The notes below the pieces were generated by a model that saw nothing but the letters and a program-made list of their open reading frames with translations, was not told where the DNA came from and made no database searches. The translations under genes and the position numbers were made by a program. Shown piece by piece: positions 1-6,530 of a DNA stretch of 9,050 nt; positions within the stretch are counted from its first letter, which is position 1, and each line of letters begins with the position of its first letter. This DNA is from Alphaproteobacteria bacterium (GTDB lineage: Bacteria > Pseudomonadota > Alphaproteobacteria > Puniceispirillales > UBA1172), in the NCBI GenBank assembly GCA_023259875.1, contig JALRFL010000081.1, forward strand, positions 1-9,050. Reading direction: 5' to 3'.

Positions 1-317
1 GAGCTCGCGGAACCGATTTCGCTGAAGTGAATACGGCGACAGTCAATCCTGGCACCCTTGTCCGCGTCAATGAGCTAAGCCAAAACAGGAATGAGAATTT
101 CACCATACTTGGGGCCTGGGACTCGGATCCTGAATCGGGTATCATCAGTTACCTGTCGCCCTTTGCGAAACATCTGATAGGCAAGTCAGTGGGTGAGGAA
201 GTTGATATGGAGCAAGATGGCCAGAAAAGGCGCTATCGCATCGAGTCCATTGAGACTCACCAGCATCAGTTCAAGCATGCTGGGTTGCATGAAGAGGACG
301 CTGCTTCAGAGCAATAG
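1..317 (+). CDS. GreA/GreB-family transcription elongation factor, C-terminal part (5' end outside window)
   Basis: Gre factors enter the RNA polymerase secondary channel and stimulate cleavage of backtracked RNA. The C-terminal FKBP-like domain docks on polymerase, and the N-terminal coiled coil, not visible here, carries the acidic tip. The reading frame is open from base 3 to the TAG at 315-317, giving 104 visible residues. A GTG at 27 could be taken as a start, but the eight codons before it (ARGTDFAE) continue the family pattern, so the gene begins upstream. Family wording includes GAWDSDPESGIISYLSP followed by LIGK and a basic strand ending YRIESIE. A charged tail of about 20 residues (THQHQFKHAG onward) extends beyond the usual domain end. 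The gene converges on the truncated hydrolase and overlaps it by 12 bases. GreA and GreB cannot be separated without the N-terminal half. Confidence 0.85.
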   Translation, partial: ARGTDFAEVNTATVNPGTLVRVNELSQNRNENFTILGAWDSDPESGIISYLSPFAKHLIGKSVGEEVDMEQDGQKRRYRIESIETHQHQFKHAGLHEEDAASEQ

Positions 318-809
318 CCTCTGAATGATCCCCGCAGGCTGAATCAAGAAAAACCAATGGTAATACGCCCTGCCGAAATCCATATCCGCGGCGGCATACA
401 TGGCGGCGGTCGGTGCAATATCCAACACCGCTAGTCGCTTAACCGCATCAGGATAATCCCTGGCTAGACGATGCGCCACCCTGCCGCCCCGATCGTGACC
501 GGCGACATCAAACCGCGCATAACCAAAATGTGCCATCACCGCCATCATATCCTTTGCCATCGCGCGTTTCGCATATGGCGAATGGGCAGCGTCCGTGGCT
601 GGTTTATCAGACCGCCCATAACCGCGAATATCGGGAATAATCACATGATGCGAGGCGGCTAATTGGTCAGCGATCTTATGCCACATATATCCGGTTTGCG
701 GATAGCCATGGATCAACAATAATGGCGAGCCCTCACCCTTATGGCGCAGATGAATCTTAACCCCATCACCATCCACGCGAAGGGAAGAAAAGCTGTCGTT
801 GAAATCCAT
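306..809 (-). pseudogene. Truncated alpha/beta-hydrolase of the fluoroacetate (haloacetate) dehalogenase type
   Basis: The intact family hydrolyses carbon-halogen bonds or related esters and epoxides through an Asp nucleophile, with a length near 300 residues. Only 167 are present here. Seen in order: oxyanion segment HGYPQT (34-39), RGYGRSDKP (62-70), nucleophile elbow GHDRGGR (104-110) with D106, LAVLDIAPT with D130, and YYHWFFLIQPAG (149-160). Compared from memory with the characterised Rhodopseudomonas enzyme, D106, R107, R110, D130, H151 and W152 match its D110, R111, R114, D134, H155 and W156 at a constant offset of four. The later halide-binding Tyr and catalytic His are absent, because the frame ends in RLLL-stop where the convergent Gre gene begins. 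The rest of the hydrolase is not seen in the 305 bases beyond. A good Shine-Dalgarno sequence supports the ATG at 807-809. The protein is very unlikely to be catalytic. Confidence 0.8.
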
Positions 810-816
810 CTCTTTG

Positions 817-823
817 CCCCTCC
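817..823 (-). promoter_or_regulatory. Shine-Dalgarno of the truncated hydrolase
   Basis: On the minus strand GGAGGGG lies seven bases before the ATG at 807-809. It fixes the start and shows that the 5' end of this broken gene still has intact translation signals. Confidence 0.55.
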
Positions 824-841
824 GACAGGCTAACGGTTACA

Positions 842-862
842 GATGATGACGGTGATCATGAC
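842..862. repeat. Two imperfect 9-base direct repeats in the hydrolase leader
   Basis: GATGATGAC (842-850) and GATCATGAC (854-862) differ at one base and repeat with a 12-base period. They sit between the hydrolase Shine-Dalgarno sequence and the end of the pump operon, overlapping the possible -10 at 855-860. They could be a protein-binding site, but two short copies may be chance. Confidence 0.25.
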
Positions 863-883
863 GCAAAATCGGCGTAAGGGCAA
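855..883 (-). promoter_or_regulatory. Possible sigma70-type promoter of the hydrolase
   Basis: Read on the minus strand, TTGCCC (878-883) and CATGAT (855-860) each match four of six consensus bases and are 17 bases apart. This would give a leader of roughly 40 bases. The match is modest, and the hydrolase could instead be read through from the pump genes. Confidence 0.2.
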
Positions 884-911
884 TTCTTGCACCCATGACC
901 CATCATTCTAA

Positions 912-937
912 GGGGGGATTTAGGGGAATTTAGGGGG
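912..937. repeat. Three G-tracts separated by ATTTA, at the 3' end of the pump permease
   Basis: On the plus strand a run of six G, then ATTTA, four G, AATTTA and five G form a short repeat. The permease stop codon (TAA on the minus strand, 930-932) lies inside it. Only three tracts of three or more G are present, so a standard intramolecular G-quadruplex would lack its fourth tract. In the pump mRNA the sequence would be C-rich. Confidence 0.5.
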
Positions 938-3900
938 TTTGCGGTTGCGGCAAATACCGCCGAAACGCCGATAACATCACTGGCACGATAAATAGCGTGG
1001 CAATGGTGGAAAGCCCTAATCCGCCAAACACCACAACGCCAATGCCGCGATACAATTCTGATCCTGCTCCCGGAAAAATCACCAAAGGCAACAAGCCAAA
1101 TAAAGAGGTCATGGTGGACATAAAAATCGGGCGAATTCGGTTGCTTGCTGCCTCAACAATCGCGTCTGAAATCTGATAGCCGTCTTCTTTGATATGCAGG
1201 CTGGTTTGTTCCACCATCAAAATCGCGTTATTCACCACCACCCCTGTGAGAATCACAAAACCAAGCATGGTCAGCATATCCAAAGGCTGGCTGATAAAGA
1301 GGTTAAGAAGCGTTAGGCCAAGCAATCCCCCTGCCCCGGCCACGGGTATCACCATCAGGATAATAATCGGCAACACAAAACTGCGAAGCAAAATGCTCAT
1401 CACCAGATAAATCACCAAAATCGCCAGTATCACATTAGTTTTCATCGCCTGCCAAGTGGTTGCCAATTCACTAGCCGCGCCAGAGATTTCAATCGTTGTT
1501 CCACCGGTCATCAGATCAGATAATTCGGGGATAATGTCGTTTTCAATGACGGAAATGCTGTCTTCGAGGGTCAGACTTTCCACGGGTCTTAGCACCACCG
1601 ACATGACCAATCTGCCGCCTAGGCGTTGGATTTCTTCAGGCGCGTTGACAAAATCCACCGATGCCACTTGAGACAGGCGCACCATAGAGCCATCTTTGGC
1701 CACAATAGGAAGGGATTTAAGCTGATCAATAGATAACTGGCCTGCGGTCTTGCCGCGCAACTGCATATCCAGCAACTCACCCTGATAAGGCACCTGATTA
1801 ATTATATAGCCGTCATTAAAGACATCGACAAAACTGACAAACTCCCGAATAGAAAGCCCAAGCCGCGACAGAGCCTTGATATCCGGAACGATATGAAGCT
1901 GGGCAGCGTTGTTGTTAAGGCTTGGGACAATGCGAATTTGATTGCCGTCTTGGCGCGGAAAGGCCTGTTTCAAGCGTTTATCCAACCCCTCGATCACCAG
2001 TTGGATATCCTCAAGGTCATTGCCTAAGACATTGATCTTAATCGCCCGTGAACCGCCCACCGAGCGACCAAATAAGGATGACTGCACGACAAACACCGAT
2101 GCCCCCGGAATGTTAAAAATCGGACGCATCAAAATTGGCCGCAATTCATTAACCCGACTGGGATCAACCGTTGAGCCACCAGCAAAAGCCCCGCCGCTAT
2201 ACGCGACAAAAAAGAACCGTTCGATAGCTGGCGCTTGGGTTGTGTCCACATCCTCTTGCCATAATGGCTTGGCGTGTTTTTCCATCTCGCCTGCGATTTG
2301 CATGGTTTCATCAATCGAATATCCCGGCGGCACGGATACCCGACCAAAAACAAAATTGGAATTGCCATCAGGTAGGTAATCCAATTTCGGCATCAGCAAA
2401 ATCATTCCGCCAATGACGATCAGCATTGCTGATGCAATCACTATCACCCCTCGGCGTGATGAGGTGGTCATCATCCTCGCGTAGGCAATCACCAATCGCT
2501 TAAACGCACCGGCAAAAGCATCCAACACAGGCAGGCGCAGCATATCTTTAGGGTCATAATTTTTATGCTTTAACAACACCGATGATATCGCAGGTATGAC
2601 CGTCACCGAGACCAGAACAGATATCAGCACCGACACAGAAATCGCCACCCCAATATCGCGAAACAACTGACCCACCGGTATCTTAAGGATAATCACCGGA
2701 ATAAACACCACAACCGTGGTGATGGCAGACCCAAGGATTGGCGCCCAGACCTGTCTTGCCCCCTCAAACGCGGCTTCACGCGCACCCATGCCGGATTGCC
2801 GCAAGCGAAAGATGTTTTCCAGACTGACAATCGAGGCATCCACCACCATCCCAATCGCAAAGGCAAGCCCCGCAAGCGAAATCACATTAATGGATAGCCC
2901 CAGCATAGACACCGCCACAAATGTCCCAACAACCGAAACCGGAATGGCACAAAACACGATCACTGTTGTCATGACACTGCGCATAAAGATGAGAAGAATA
3001 ACCACCGCCAAAAAGCCGCCAACAAAGATATTTTGCTGAACCAGTGAAATCGCCGAAGATATATAGACCGTTTCGTCATACACCATCTTAATCCACAGCC
3101 CTTTATCAGCCAGATGACCTGCGTTCATCTCTTGGATGGTCTGTTTTAACGCCTTCATGGTCTGAACAACATTCGTGCCTTGTTCACGAGTGGCGTTAAT
3201 AATGATCGCATTTTCGCCATTCAAGCGGCGAAAACTGGTGCTTTCCTTTGGCCCGACTTCTATCGTGGCGATATCAGATAAACGGATCGGAACAATGCTG
3301 CCATTTTCATTCAGTTGAGAATGAATAATGACATCCCCTGCGGTATCCGGGGTGAAAGAATCGGGCGATACCCTGACGGTATAATTGCGCTTTCCTGCCT
3401 CAATATCACCAACGCTTTGCTGGGTGGTGGCTGAACGCAAGGCATTGATGATAGCAGAAATATCAAGCCGATAGAGCGCAAGGCGGTCAACATCCACCAG
3501 CACGCGCATTTCCATATCATCGCCGCCATATTTGAAAACCTCTGACACCCCTGAAACCCGTGACAATGGGTCCATGATATCGGTCTGCAAATACCGTCCT
3601 AGCTGATTAAGTGGCACTGATGGCGGCGCGCCTTCGGTGGCAGGCAGAGCCATTAAGGCCAGACGCGCAATGGGGGAATCATCCGAATTGGATGTTCTGA
3701 CCACAGGGTTTTTGGCTTCATCCGGCAAATCCGTGATATTAGACACCTCAGACAACAAAAGGGTCAGGGCTTTATCCATATCCTGATGAACTGAATAGGT
3801 GAGCGTCACTCGTGCCTGACCAAAAAACGATCGGGATTCAATTGATTCCACACCGCTTAGTGATGACAATTCGCTTTCCAGCCGGTTAATAATCTCACGG

Positions 3901-4082
3901 TCAACATCCGCAGGCGAAGCCCCCGGCCAATTCACCCTTACTTGCAAGACAGGCTTCTCAATATCGGGGGTTAGCTGAATTGGCACGGTTTGTAAGGCCG
4001 ATAAGCCAAACAAAAAAATCATCAGCATCAAGGCCAAAATGGCCGTCAGATGATTAATCGAAAACCGGATCAGATTATGCAT
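930..4082 (-). CDS. RND-family efflux transporter permease (AcrB/MexB-like superfamily)
   Basis: This proton-driven inner-membrane pump takes up substrate from the membrane or periplasm and passes it to a tripartite channel. At 1050 residues it has full family length. Seen: first helix at about 10-34, porter domain with NWPGASPADVDREI (51-64), a helix bundle at about 350-505 with GMVVDASIVSLENI (411-424), a second porter half at about 570-870, and a second bundle at about 880-1040 with GVVVNNAILMVE (947-958). TM4 keeps one Asp (D415), with A416 where AcrB has its second Asp. TM10 has N951/N952 rather than the AcrB Lys. This matches pumps with GMVVD-x-SIV and VVVNNAIL signatures. The ATG follows the adaptor stop by two bases, with GAAGG inside the adaptor gene as Shine-Dalgarno. 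Substrate range cannot be read. Confidence 0.95.
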   Translation of the reverse strand: MHNLIRFSINHLTAILALMLMIFLFGLSALQTVPIQLTPDIEKPVLQVRVNWPGASPADVDREIINRLESELSSLSGVESIESRSFFGQARVTLTYSVHQDMDKALTLLLSEVSNITDLPDEAKNPVVRTSNSDDSPIARLALMALPATEGAPPSVPLNQLGRYLQTDIMDPLSRVSGVSEVFKYGGDDMEMRVLVDVDRLALYRLDISAIINALRSATTQQSVGDIEAGKRNYTVRVSPDSFTPDTAGDVIIHSQLNENGSIVPIRLSDIATIEVGPKESTSFRRLNGENAIIINATREQGTNVVQTMKALKQTIQEMNAGHLADKGLWIKMVYDETVYISSAISLVQQNIFVGGFLAVVILLIFMRSVMTTVIVFCAIPVSVVGTFVAVSMLGLSINVISLAGLAFAIGMVVDASIVSLENIFRLRQSGMGAREAAFEGARQVWAPILGSAITTVVVFIPVIILKIPVGQLFRDIGVAISVSVLISVLVSVTVIPAISSVLLKHKNYDPKDMLRLPVLDAFAGAFKRLVIAYARMMTTSSRRGVIVIASAMLIVIGGMILLMPKLDYLPDGNSNFVFGRVSVPPGYSIDETMQIAGEMEKHAKPLWQEDVDTTQAPAIERFFFVAYSGGAFAGGSTVDPSRVNELRPILMRPIFNIPGASVFVVQSSLFGRSVGGSRAIKINVLGNDLEDIQLVIEGLDKRLKQAFPRQDGNQIRIVPSLNNNAAQLHIVPDIKALSRLGLSIREFVSFVDVFNDGYIINQVPYQGELLDMQLRGKTAGQLSIDQLKSLPIVAKDGSMVRLSQVASVDFVNAPEEIQRLGGRLVMSVVLRPVESLTLEDSISVIENDIIPELSDLMTGGTTIEISGAASELATTWQAMKTNVILAILVIYLVMSILLRSFVLPIIILMVIPVAGAGGLLGLTLLNLFISQPLDMLTMLGFVILTGVVVNNAILMVEQTSLHIKEDGYQISDAIVEAASNRIRPIFMSTMTSLFGLLPLVIFPGAGSELYRGIGVVVFGGLGLSTIATLFIVPVMLSAFRRYLPQPQTP

Positions 4083-4084
4083 GA

Positions 4085-5359
4085 TCAGCCTTCATCGCCA
4101 CCGCTGATGATCGTAATGTCCGCGCCGTCACGCAGGCCTTCGTTGCCTTTGCTGATCACTTGCTGGCCAAGCGTGAGGCCGCTTTTGACAATAATTTTAT
4201 CACCAAAGGCCTCGCCCAAACGAATTTCCGTGCGAATGGCTTTGTTGTCTTGGACAACAAAAACCACCGCCCCATCCCCCTTAGGGATCATGGCGTCAAC
4301 CGGTATCGTCAACACCAATTGTTGATCAGCAACAGGAATATTCAGCTGAACTTGTGCCGCATCTGCCATCATGGCCGAGCTAAGGGGCGAGGTCAGATGA
4401 AAACGAACTGGCCGCGTGGCGGTGCGAGCGTTTTCTTCTGGCAATTCACTGCGAAGAAGTGCTGTCAGCCCCTCTCCATCAGCATCCTTGCCATGGATCA
4501 CATTGGCTTGCCGCAAATAGCGCAACCATTTGATCGGCACATCGGCTTCTAATTCATAATCAGTGTCTGTTCTGATCTTGGCGACCATCTCCCCTTCGCG
4601 GAAATATTGGGCGTCAAATTGGGGTAATGCCACCAACTGACCTGACACCGGCGCTTTCAGGGTTGCCGCCTTGATATCTGCCAGCAGATCATTGATCAAA
4701 AGATCGGTGCGCGCTTTGTTATGCTTGGACTGTTCAAAATCGGCTTCAAGTTTTGATATTTTCTGGCGATGACCAATCAACACCTGCCGCGCGGCAAGAT
4801 GCGTCCGCATGGCTTCGTCTATGCGATCTTTGGGAATGATTTGTTCATTGGCAAGTGTTGTTAAGCGTTCCAGTTTATCTTGCTGTAATGCTAATTGGTC
4901 TTTGGCCAATTCCAACAGTGTTTTTTCGAACGCAAGCTGGCTAGAGATTTCATCAAGATGATCTTTGGTCTGGGCAAAGTCTAGCCGAAGCAATTCCAGC
5001 TGATGGGTCATATCGCTCATGTCTTGGGTGGCTAACACATCGCCTTTTTCCACCATATCGCCGACCTGCCAGTTTTCAACCCTGACAATACCCTGATTTG
5101 GGGCGGTGACGGCGCGGTCTTGATTAATCACCATCCGCGCGTCAATATCAACCGAAGGCGTTAACATTTCTTCAACCACAATAGCGACTTCAACCTTGCT
5201 CGCTGAGCGGCCTTGTTGGCTATGGGCTGTTAGCGGAAACCCAACAACAAAAACACCCATAAGCAAAGCGGCAAGGAAAGGTTTTGACAATGGCGATGGC
5301 AAAATCGCTTTTCGGCTAGAAGGCTTACATGAAGGTAATAATAACTGTTTAAGAGACAT
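4085..5359 (-). CDS. RND efflux periplasmic adaptor (HlyD/MexA-type membrane fusion protein)
   Basis: This protein bridges the RND permease and an outer-membrane channel in the periplasm. Its 424 residues show a basic N-terminus and a hydrophobic stretch at about 27-43 ending LTAHSQQ, a likely signal peptide cut near residue 48; no lipobox Cys follows. The first lipoyl half lies around 84-112 (VGDMVEKGDVLA) and a long charged, Leu-rich coiled-coil hairpin spans about 115-230. The second lipoyl half starts at LKAPVSGQL (234-242). Beta-barrel and membrane-proximal domains follow to about 418. The 46-residue stretch before the cleavage site is long, and the ribosome site before the ATG at 5357-5359 is weak (only a distant GGA), so the start is less certain than the body. 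It is the first gene of the pump operon. Confidence 0.92.
   Translation of the reverse strand: MSLKQLLLPSCKPSSRKAILPSPLSKPFLAALLMGVFVVGFPLTAHSQQGRSASKVEVAIVVEEMLTPSVDIDARMVINQDRAVTAPNQGIVRVENWQVGDMVEKGDVLATQDMSDMTHQLELLRLDFAQTKDHLDEISSQLAFEKTLLELAKDQLALQQDKLERLTTLANEQIIPKDRIDEAMRTHLAARQVLIGHRQKISKLEADFEQSKHNKARTDLLINDLLADIKAATLKAPVSGQLVALPQFDAQYFREGEMVAKIRTDTDYELEADVPIKWLRYLRQANVIHGKDADGEGLTALLRSELPEENARTATRPVRFHLTSPLSSAMMADAAQVQLNIPVADQQLVLTIPVDAMIPKGDGAVVFVVQDNKAIRTEIRLGEAFGDKIIVKSGLTLGQQVISKGNEGLRDGADITIISGGDEG
4089..4093 (-). promoter_or_regulatory. Shine-Dalgarno of the RND permease inside the adaptor gene
   Basis: GAAGG on the minus strand lies six bases before the permease ATG (4080-4082), within the last codons of the adaptor. 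With the junction TGA-TC-ATG it indicates coupled translation of the two pump subunits. Confidence 0.55.
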
Positions 5360-5378
5360 GAAAGTCTTGATCCATTAA

Positions 5379-5391
5379 GTGCATACTGCAC
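5379..5391. promoter_or_regulatory. Perfect palindrome, possible operator of the pump operon
   Basis: GTGCA-TAC-TGCAC is an inverted repeat with 5-base arms and a 3-base centre. It lies 20 bases upstream of the adaptor ATG and about six bases downstream of a possible -10, so it would cover the transcription start. Efflux operons are often controlled by TetR- or MarR-type repressors at such sites. No regulator gene is in the window. Confidence 0.3.
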
Positions 5392-5396
5392 GGCAA

Positions 5397-5402
5397 ATAA
5401 TA
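5397..5402 (-). promoter_or_regulatory. Possible -10 element of the pump operon
   Basis: TATTAT on the minus strand matches five of six consensus bases, 38 bases before the adaptor ATG. No good -35 is found at 16-18 bases; TTGATT lies upstream at a 20-base gap. The promoter may need an activator, or the true site may be elsewhere. Confidence 0.25.
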
Positions 5403-5458
5403 CTTAGTCCAAGCAACAATAAAATCAATATTTACTTTTCATTCGTCTTTGTTTTTTA

Positions 5459-5482
5459 GGCCGCATTCTTTTGGCCCCATTC
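5459..5482. repeat. Tandem 10-base repeat feeding the hairpin
   Basis: GGCCGCATTC (5459-5468) and GGCCCCATTC (5473-5482) differ at one base with a 14-base period. Either copy could pair with ATGGGGGC downstream, the second copy better. This would allow two mutually exclusive foldings. Confidence 0.4.
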
Positions 5483-5495
5483 CTATGGGGGCAAA
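5470..5495. other. Strong hairpin in the divergent spacer
   Basis: The arms 5470-5480 and 5485-5495 form an 11-position stem with a single G-G mismatch, around the loop TCCT. The core is GCCCCAT paired with ATGGGGGC. On the plus strand it is followed by only a short ATTTTA, and on the minus strand by no U-run, so it is not a standard intrinsic terminator. It could be part of a structured leader of the EamA gene, a small RNA, or a protein site. Confidence 0.5.
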
Positions 5496-5602
5496 TCTCA
5501 TTTTAGGGGATAGTTAATGCCAGCGTTTTAATATAAACTCAACCAGCCGACGCGACGATATGGCTCCACCCCAGAGGTTAATCCTTACCTAAATCTCATT
5601 TT
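5493..5602. repeat. Two exact 12-base direct repeats 98 bases apart
   Basis: AAATCTCATTTT occurs at 5493-5504, just after the hairpin, and again at 5591-5602, about 20 bases before the EamA start. The flanks differ. An exact 12-mer twice within 110 bases suggests a shared binding site or a duplicated leader piece, although AT-rich sequence raises the chance of coincidence. Confidence 0.5.
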
Positions 5603-5617
5603 TAAAAAGTTCATATT

Positions 5618-6505
5618 GTGATGTATCTTCGTCTTTCCCCCTATCTGTTTGTGTTCTTATGGTCATCGGCGTTTGTTTCGGCAAAAATTGGCGTTGATCA
5701 CGCCACACCTTTTGCCTTTCTTTTTGTGCGCTTTAGCATTGTTTTTGTGATTTTTGTTGCTGTCGGGTTATGGTTTTCATCCACACGGCAGAACACCGCC
5801 GCCAAGGATAAAGCAAAAGAACCTCTGGCCTTAACCATCTTGACTGGCCTTTTGCTGCATGGCGGTTATCTAGGGGCCAGTTTTTATGCCATGGCATCTG
5901 GCCTAGGTTCTGCCTTAACCGCGTTAATTGTTTCCACCCAGCCGTTATTAACAACCGCGCTTGCCGTGGTGTTGTTTCATGAAAAACCTAGGCCTATTCA
6001 GTGGCTTGGTATATGTGTTGGATTTGTTGGGGTTGTGGTGGCCTTGTCGCCATCCTTGCGGATGGATACGCCAACAGAAGGCATCTTGGCTAGCGTCATC
6101 GCATTGCTAGCCATCACCATTGGCACCCTTATTCATAAACGCATCAGTGGCCGCATGAGTTTGGTGAAAAGCAACGCTATACAAGCCTTGGCGGCATCCT
6201 GTTTTTTTCTGTTATTGATACAAACGGTAGAAACCCCAAGCATCACTTGGCATCCGAATTTCATCTATGCGTTGATGTGGCAAGTGTTGGCAGTGTCCGC
6301 AGGGGCATATGTGATCCTTATGATATTGATCAAGCGCGGCACCATGGCGGCGACCACTTCTTTGTTGTTTTTGGTTCCGCCAACAACTGCGATTATCGCT
6401 AACCTTGCCTTAAAAGAACCCCTTGGGCCAATAACTGTGCTAGGCTTTGCTTTAGCATCCGTGGGGGTTTATCTGGTCACGCGATATCAGGCCAAAACCT
6501 CTTAG
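5618..6505 (+). CDS. EamA-domain DMT-superfamily transporter
   Basis: Members of this family are inner-membrane carriers, many exporting amino acids or metabolites. The 295 residues show two homologous EamA halves (about 8-142 and 155-287), about ten hydrophobic segments and no soluble domain. Typical marks are FLWSSAFVSAKIG near the start, FHEKP (120-124) at the end of the first half, LVPPTTAI (252-259) and LKEPLG (265-270) in the second. A basic loop at about 54-68 follows the second helix. The frame begins GTG-ATG, so translation may start at the GTG (5618) or, more likely, at the ATG (5621). No clear Shine-Dalgarno precedes either. The gene converges on the FMN enzyme with 25 bases between the stop codons. 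The substrate is unknown; an amino acid linked to the neighbouring PLP/FMN pair is only a guess. Confidence 0.92.
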   Translation: MMYLRLSPYLFVFLWSSAFVSAKIGVDHATPFAFLFVRFSIVFVIFVAVGLWFSSTRQNTAAKDKAKEPLALTILTGLLLHGGYLGASFYAMASGLGSALTALIVSTQPLLTTALAVVLFHEKPRPIQWLGICVGFVGVVVALSPSLRMDTPTEGILASVIALLAITIGTLIHKRISGRMSLVKSNAIQALAASCFFLLLIQTVETPSITWHPNFIYALMWQVLAVSAGAYVILMILIKRGTMAATTSLLFLVPPTTAIIANLALKEPLGPITVLGFALASVGVYLVTRYQAKTS

Positions 6506-6530
6506 CCAAGCGATTTTTGGTTTCCCATCC

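Larger units (their letters stand above)
5360..5617. other. Divergent spacer between the pump operon and the EamA transporter
   Basis: These 258 bases lie between divergent genes, are richer in A and T than the flanking genes, and hold no convincing gene. They contain a palindrome and possible -10 on the pump side, a strong hairpin with a short tandem repeat in the middle, a widely spaced 12-base direct repeat, and a possible -10 (TATAAA, 5532-5537) on the transporter side. I recognise no known riboswitch class. The separate entries give the details. Confidence 0.6.

Noticed and set aside
27..317. Gre-like gene taken as a complete 96-residue protein with a GTG start at 27
   Set aside because: The codons before it (ARGTDFAE) continue the family sequence and the frame is open to the window edge, so the gene is cut by the window rather than starting there.
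878..894. Stem GGGTGCAAGAATTGCCC on the minus strand as a terminator after the pump operon
   Set aside because: The stem needs a bulge, has a three-base loop and is followed by TTACGCC with no U-run. The same bases also fit the possible hydrolase promoter.
1942..2379. Plus-strand open frame of 145 residues inside the RND gene, with others like it
   Set aside because: It lies antisense to well-conserved pump sequence and has no recognisable domain or ribosome site. It is a shadow of the real gene.
4160..4552. Plus-strand open frame of 130 residues inside the adaptor gene
   Set aside because: It is antisense to the second half of the adaptor, has unlikely composition and no start signal.
5470..5504. 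Hairpin as an intrinsic terminator
   Set aside because: The stem is strong, but only ATTTTA follows on the plus strand, some distance away. No gene on that strand lies upstream to be terminated.
6503..6523. Bidirectional terminator between the convergent EamA and FMN genes
   Set aside because: AGCCAA can pair with TTGGTT across seven bases, but the stem is short, includes a G-U pair and has no useful T-run on either side.
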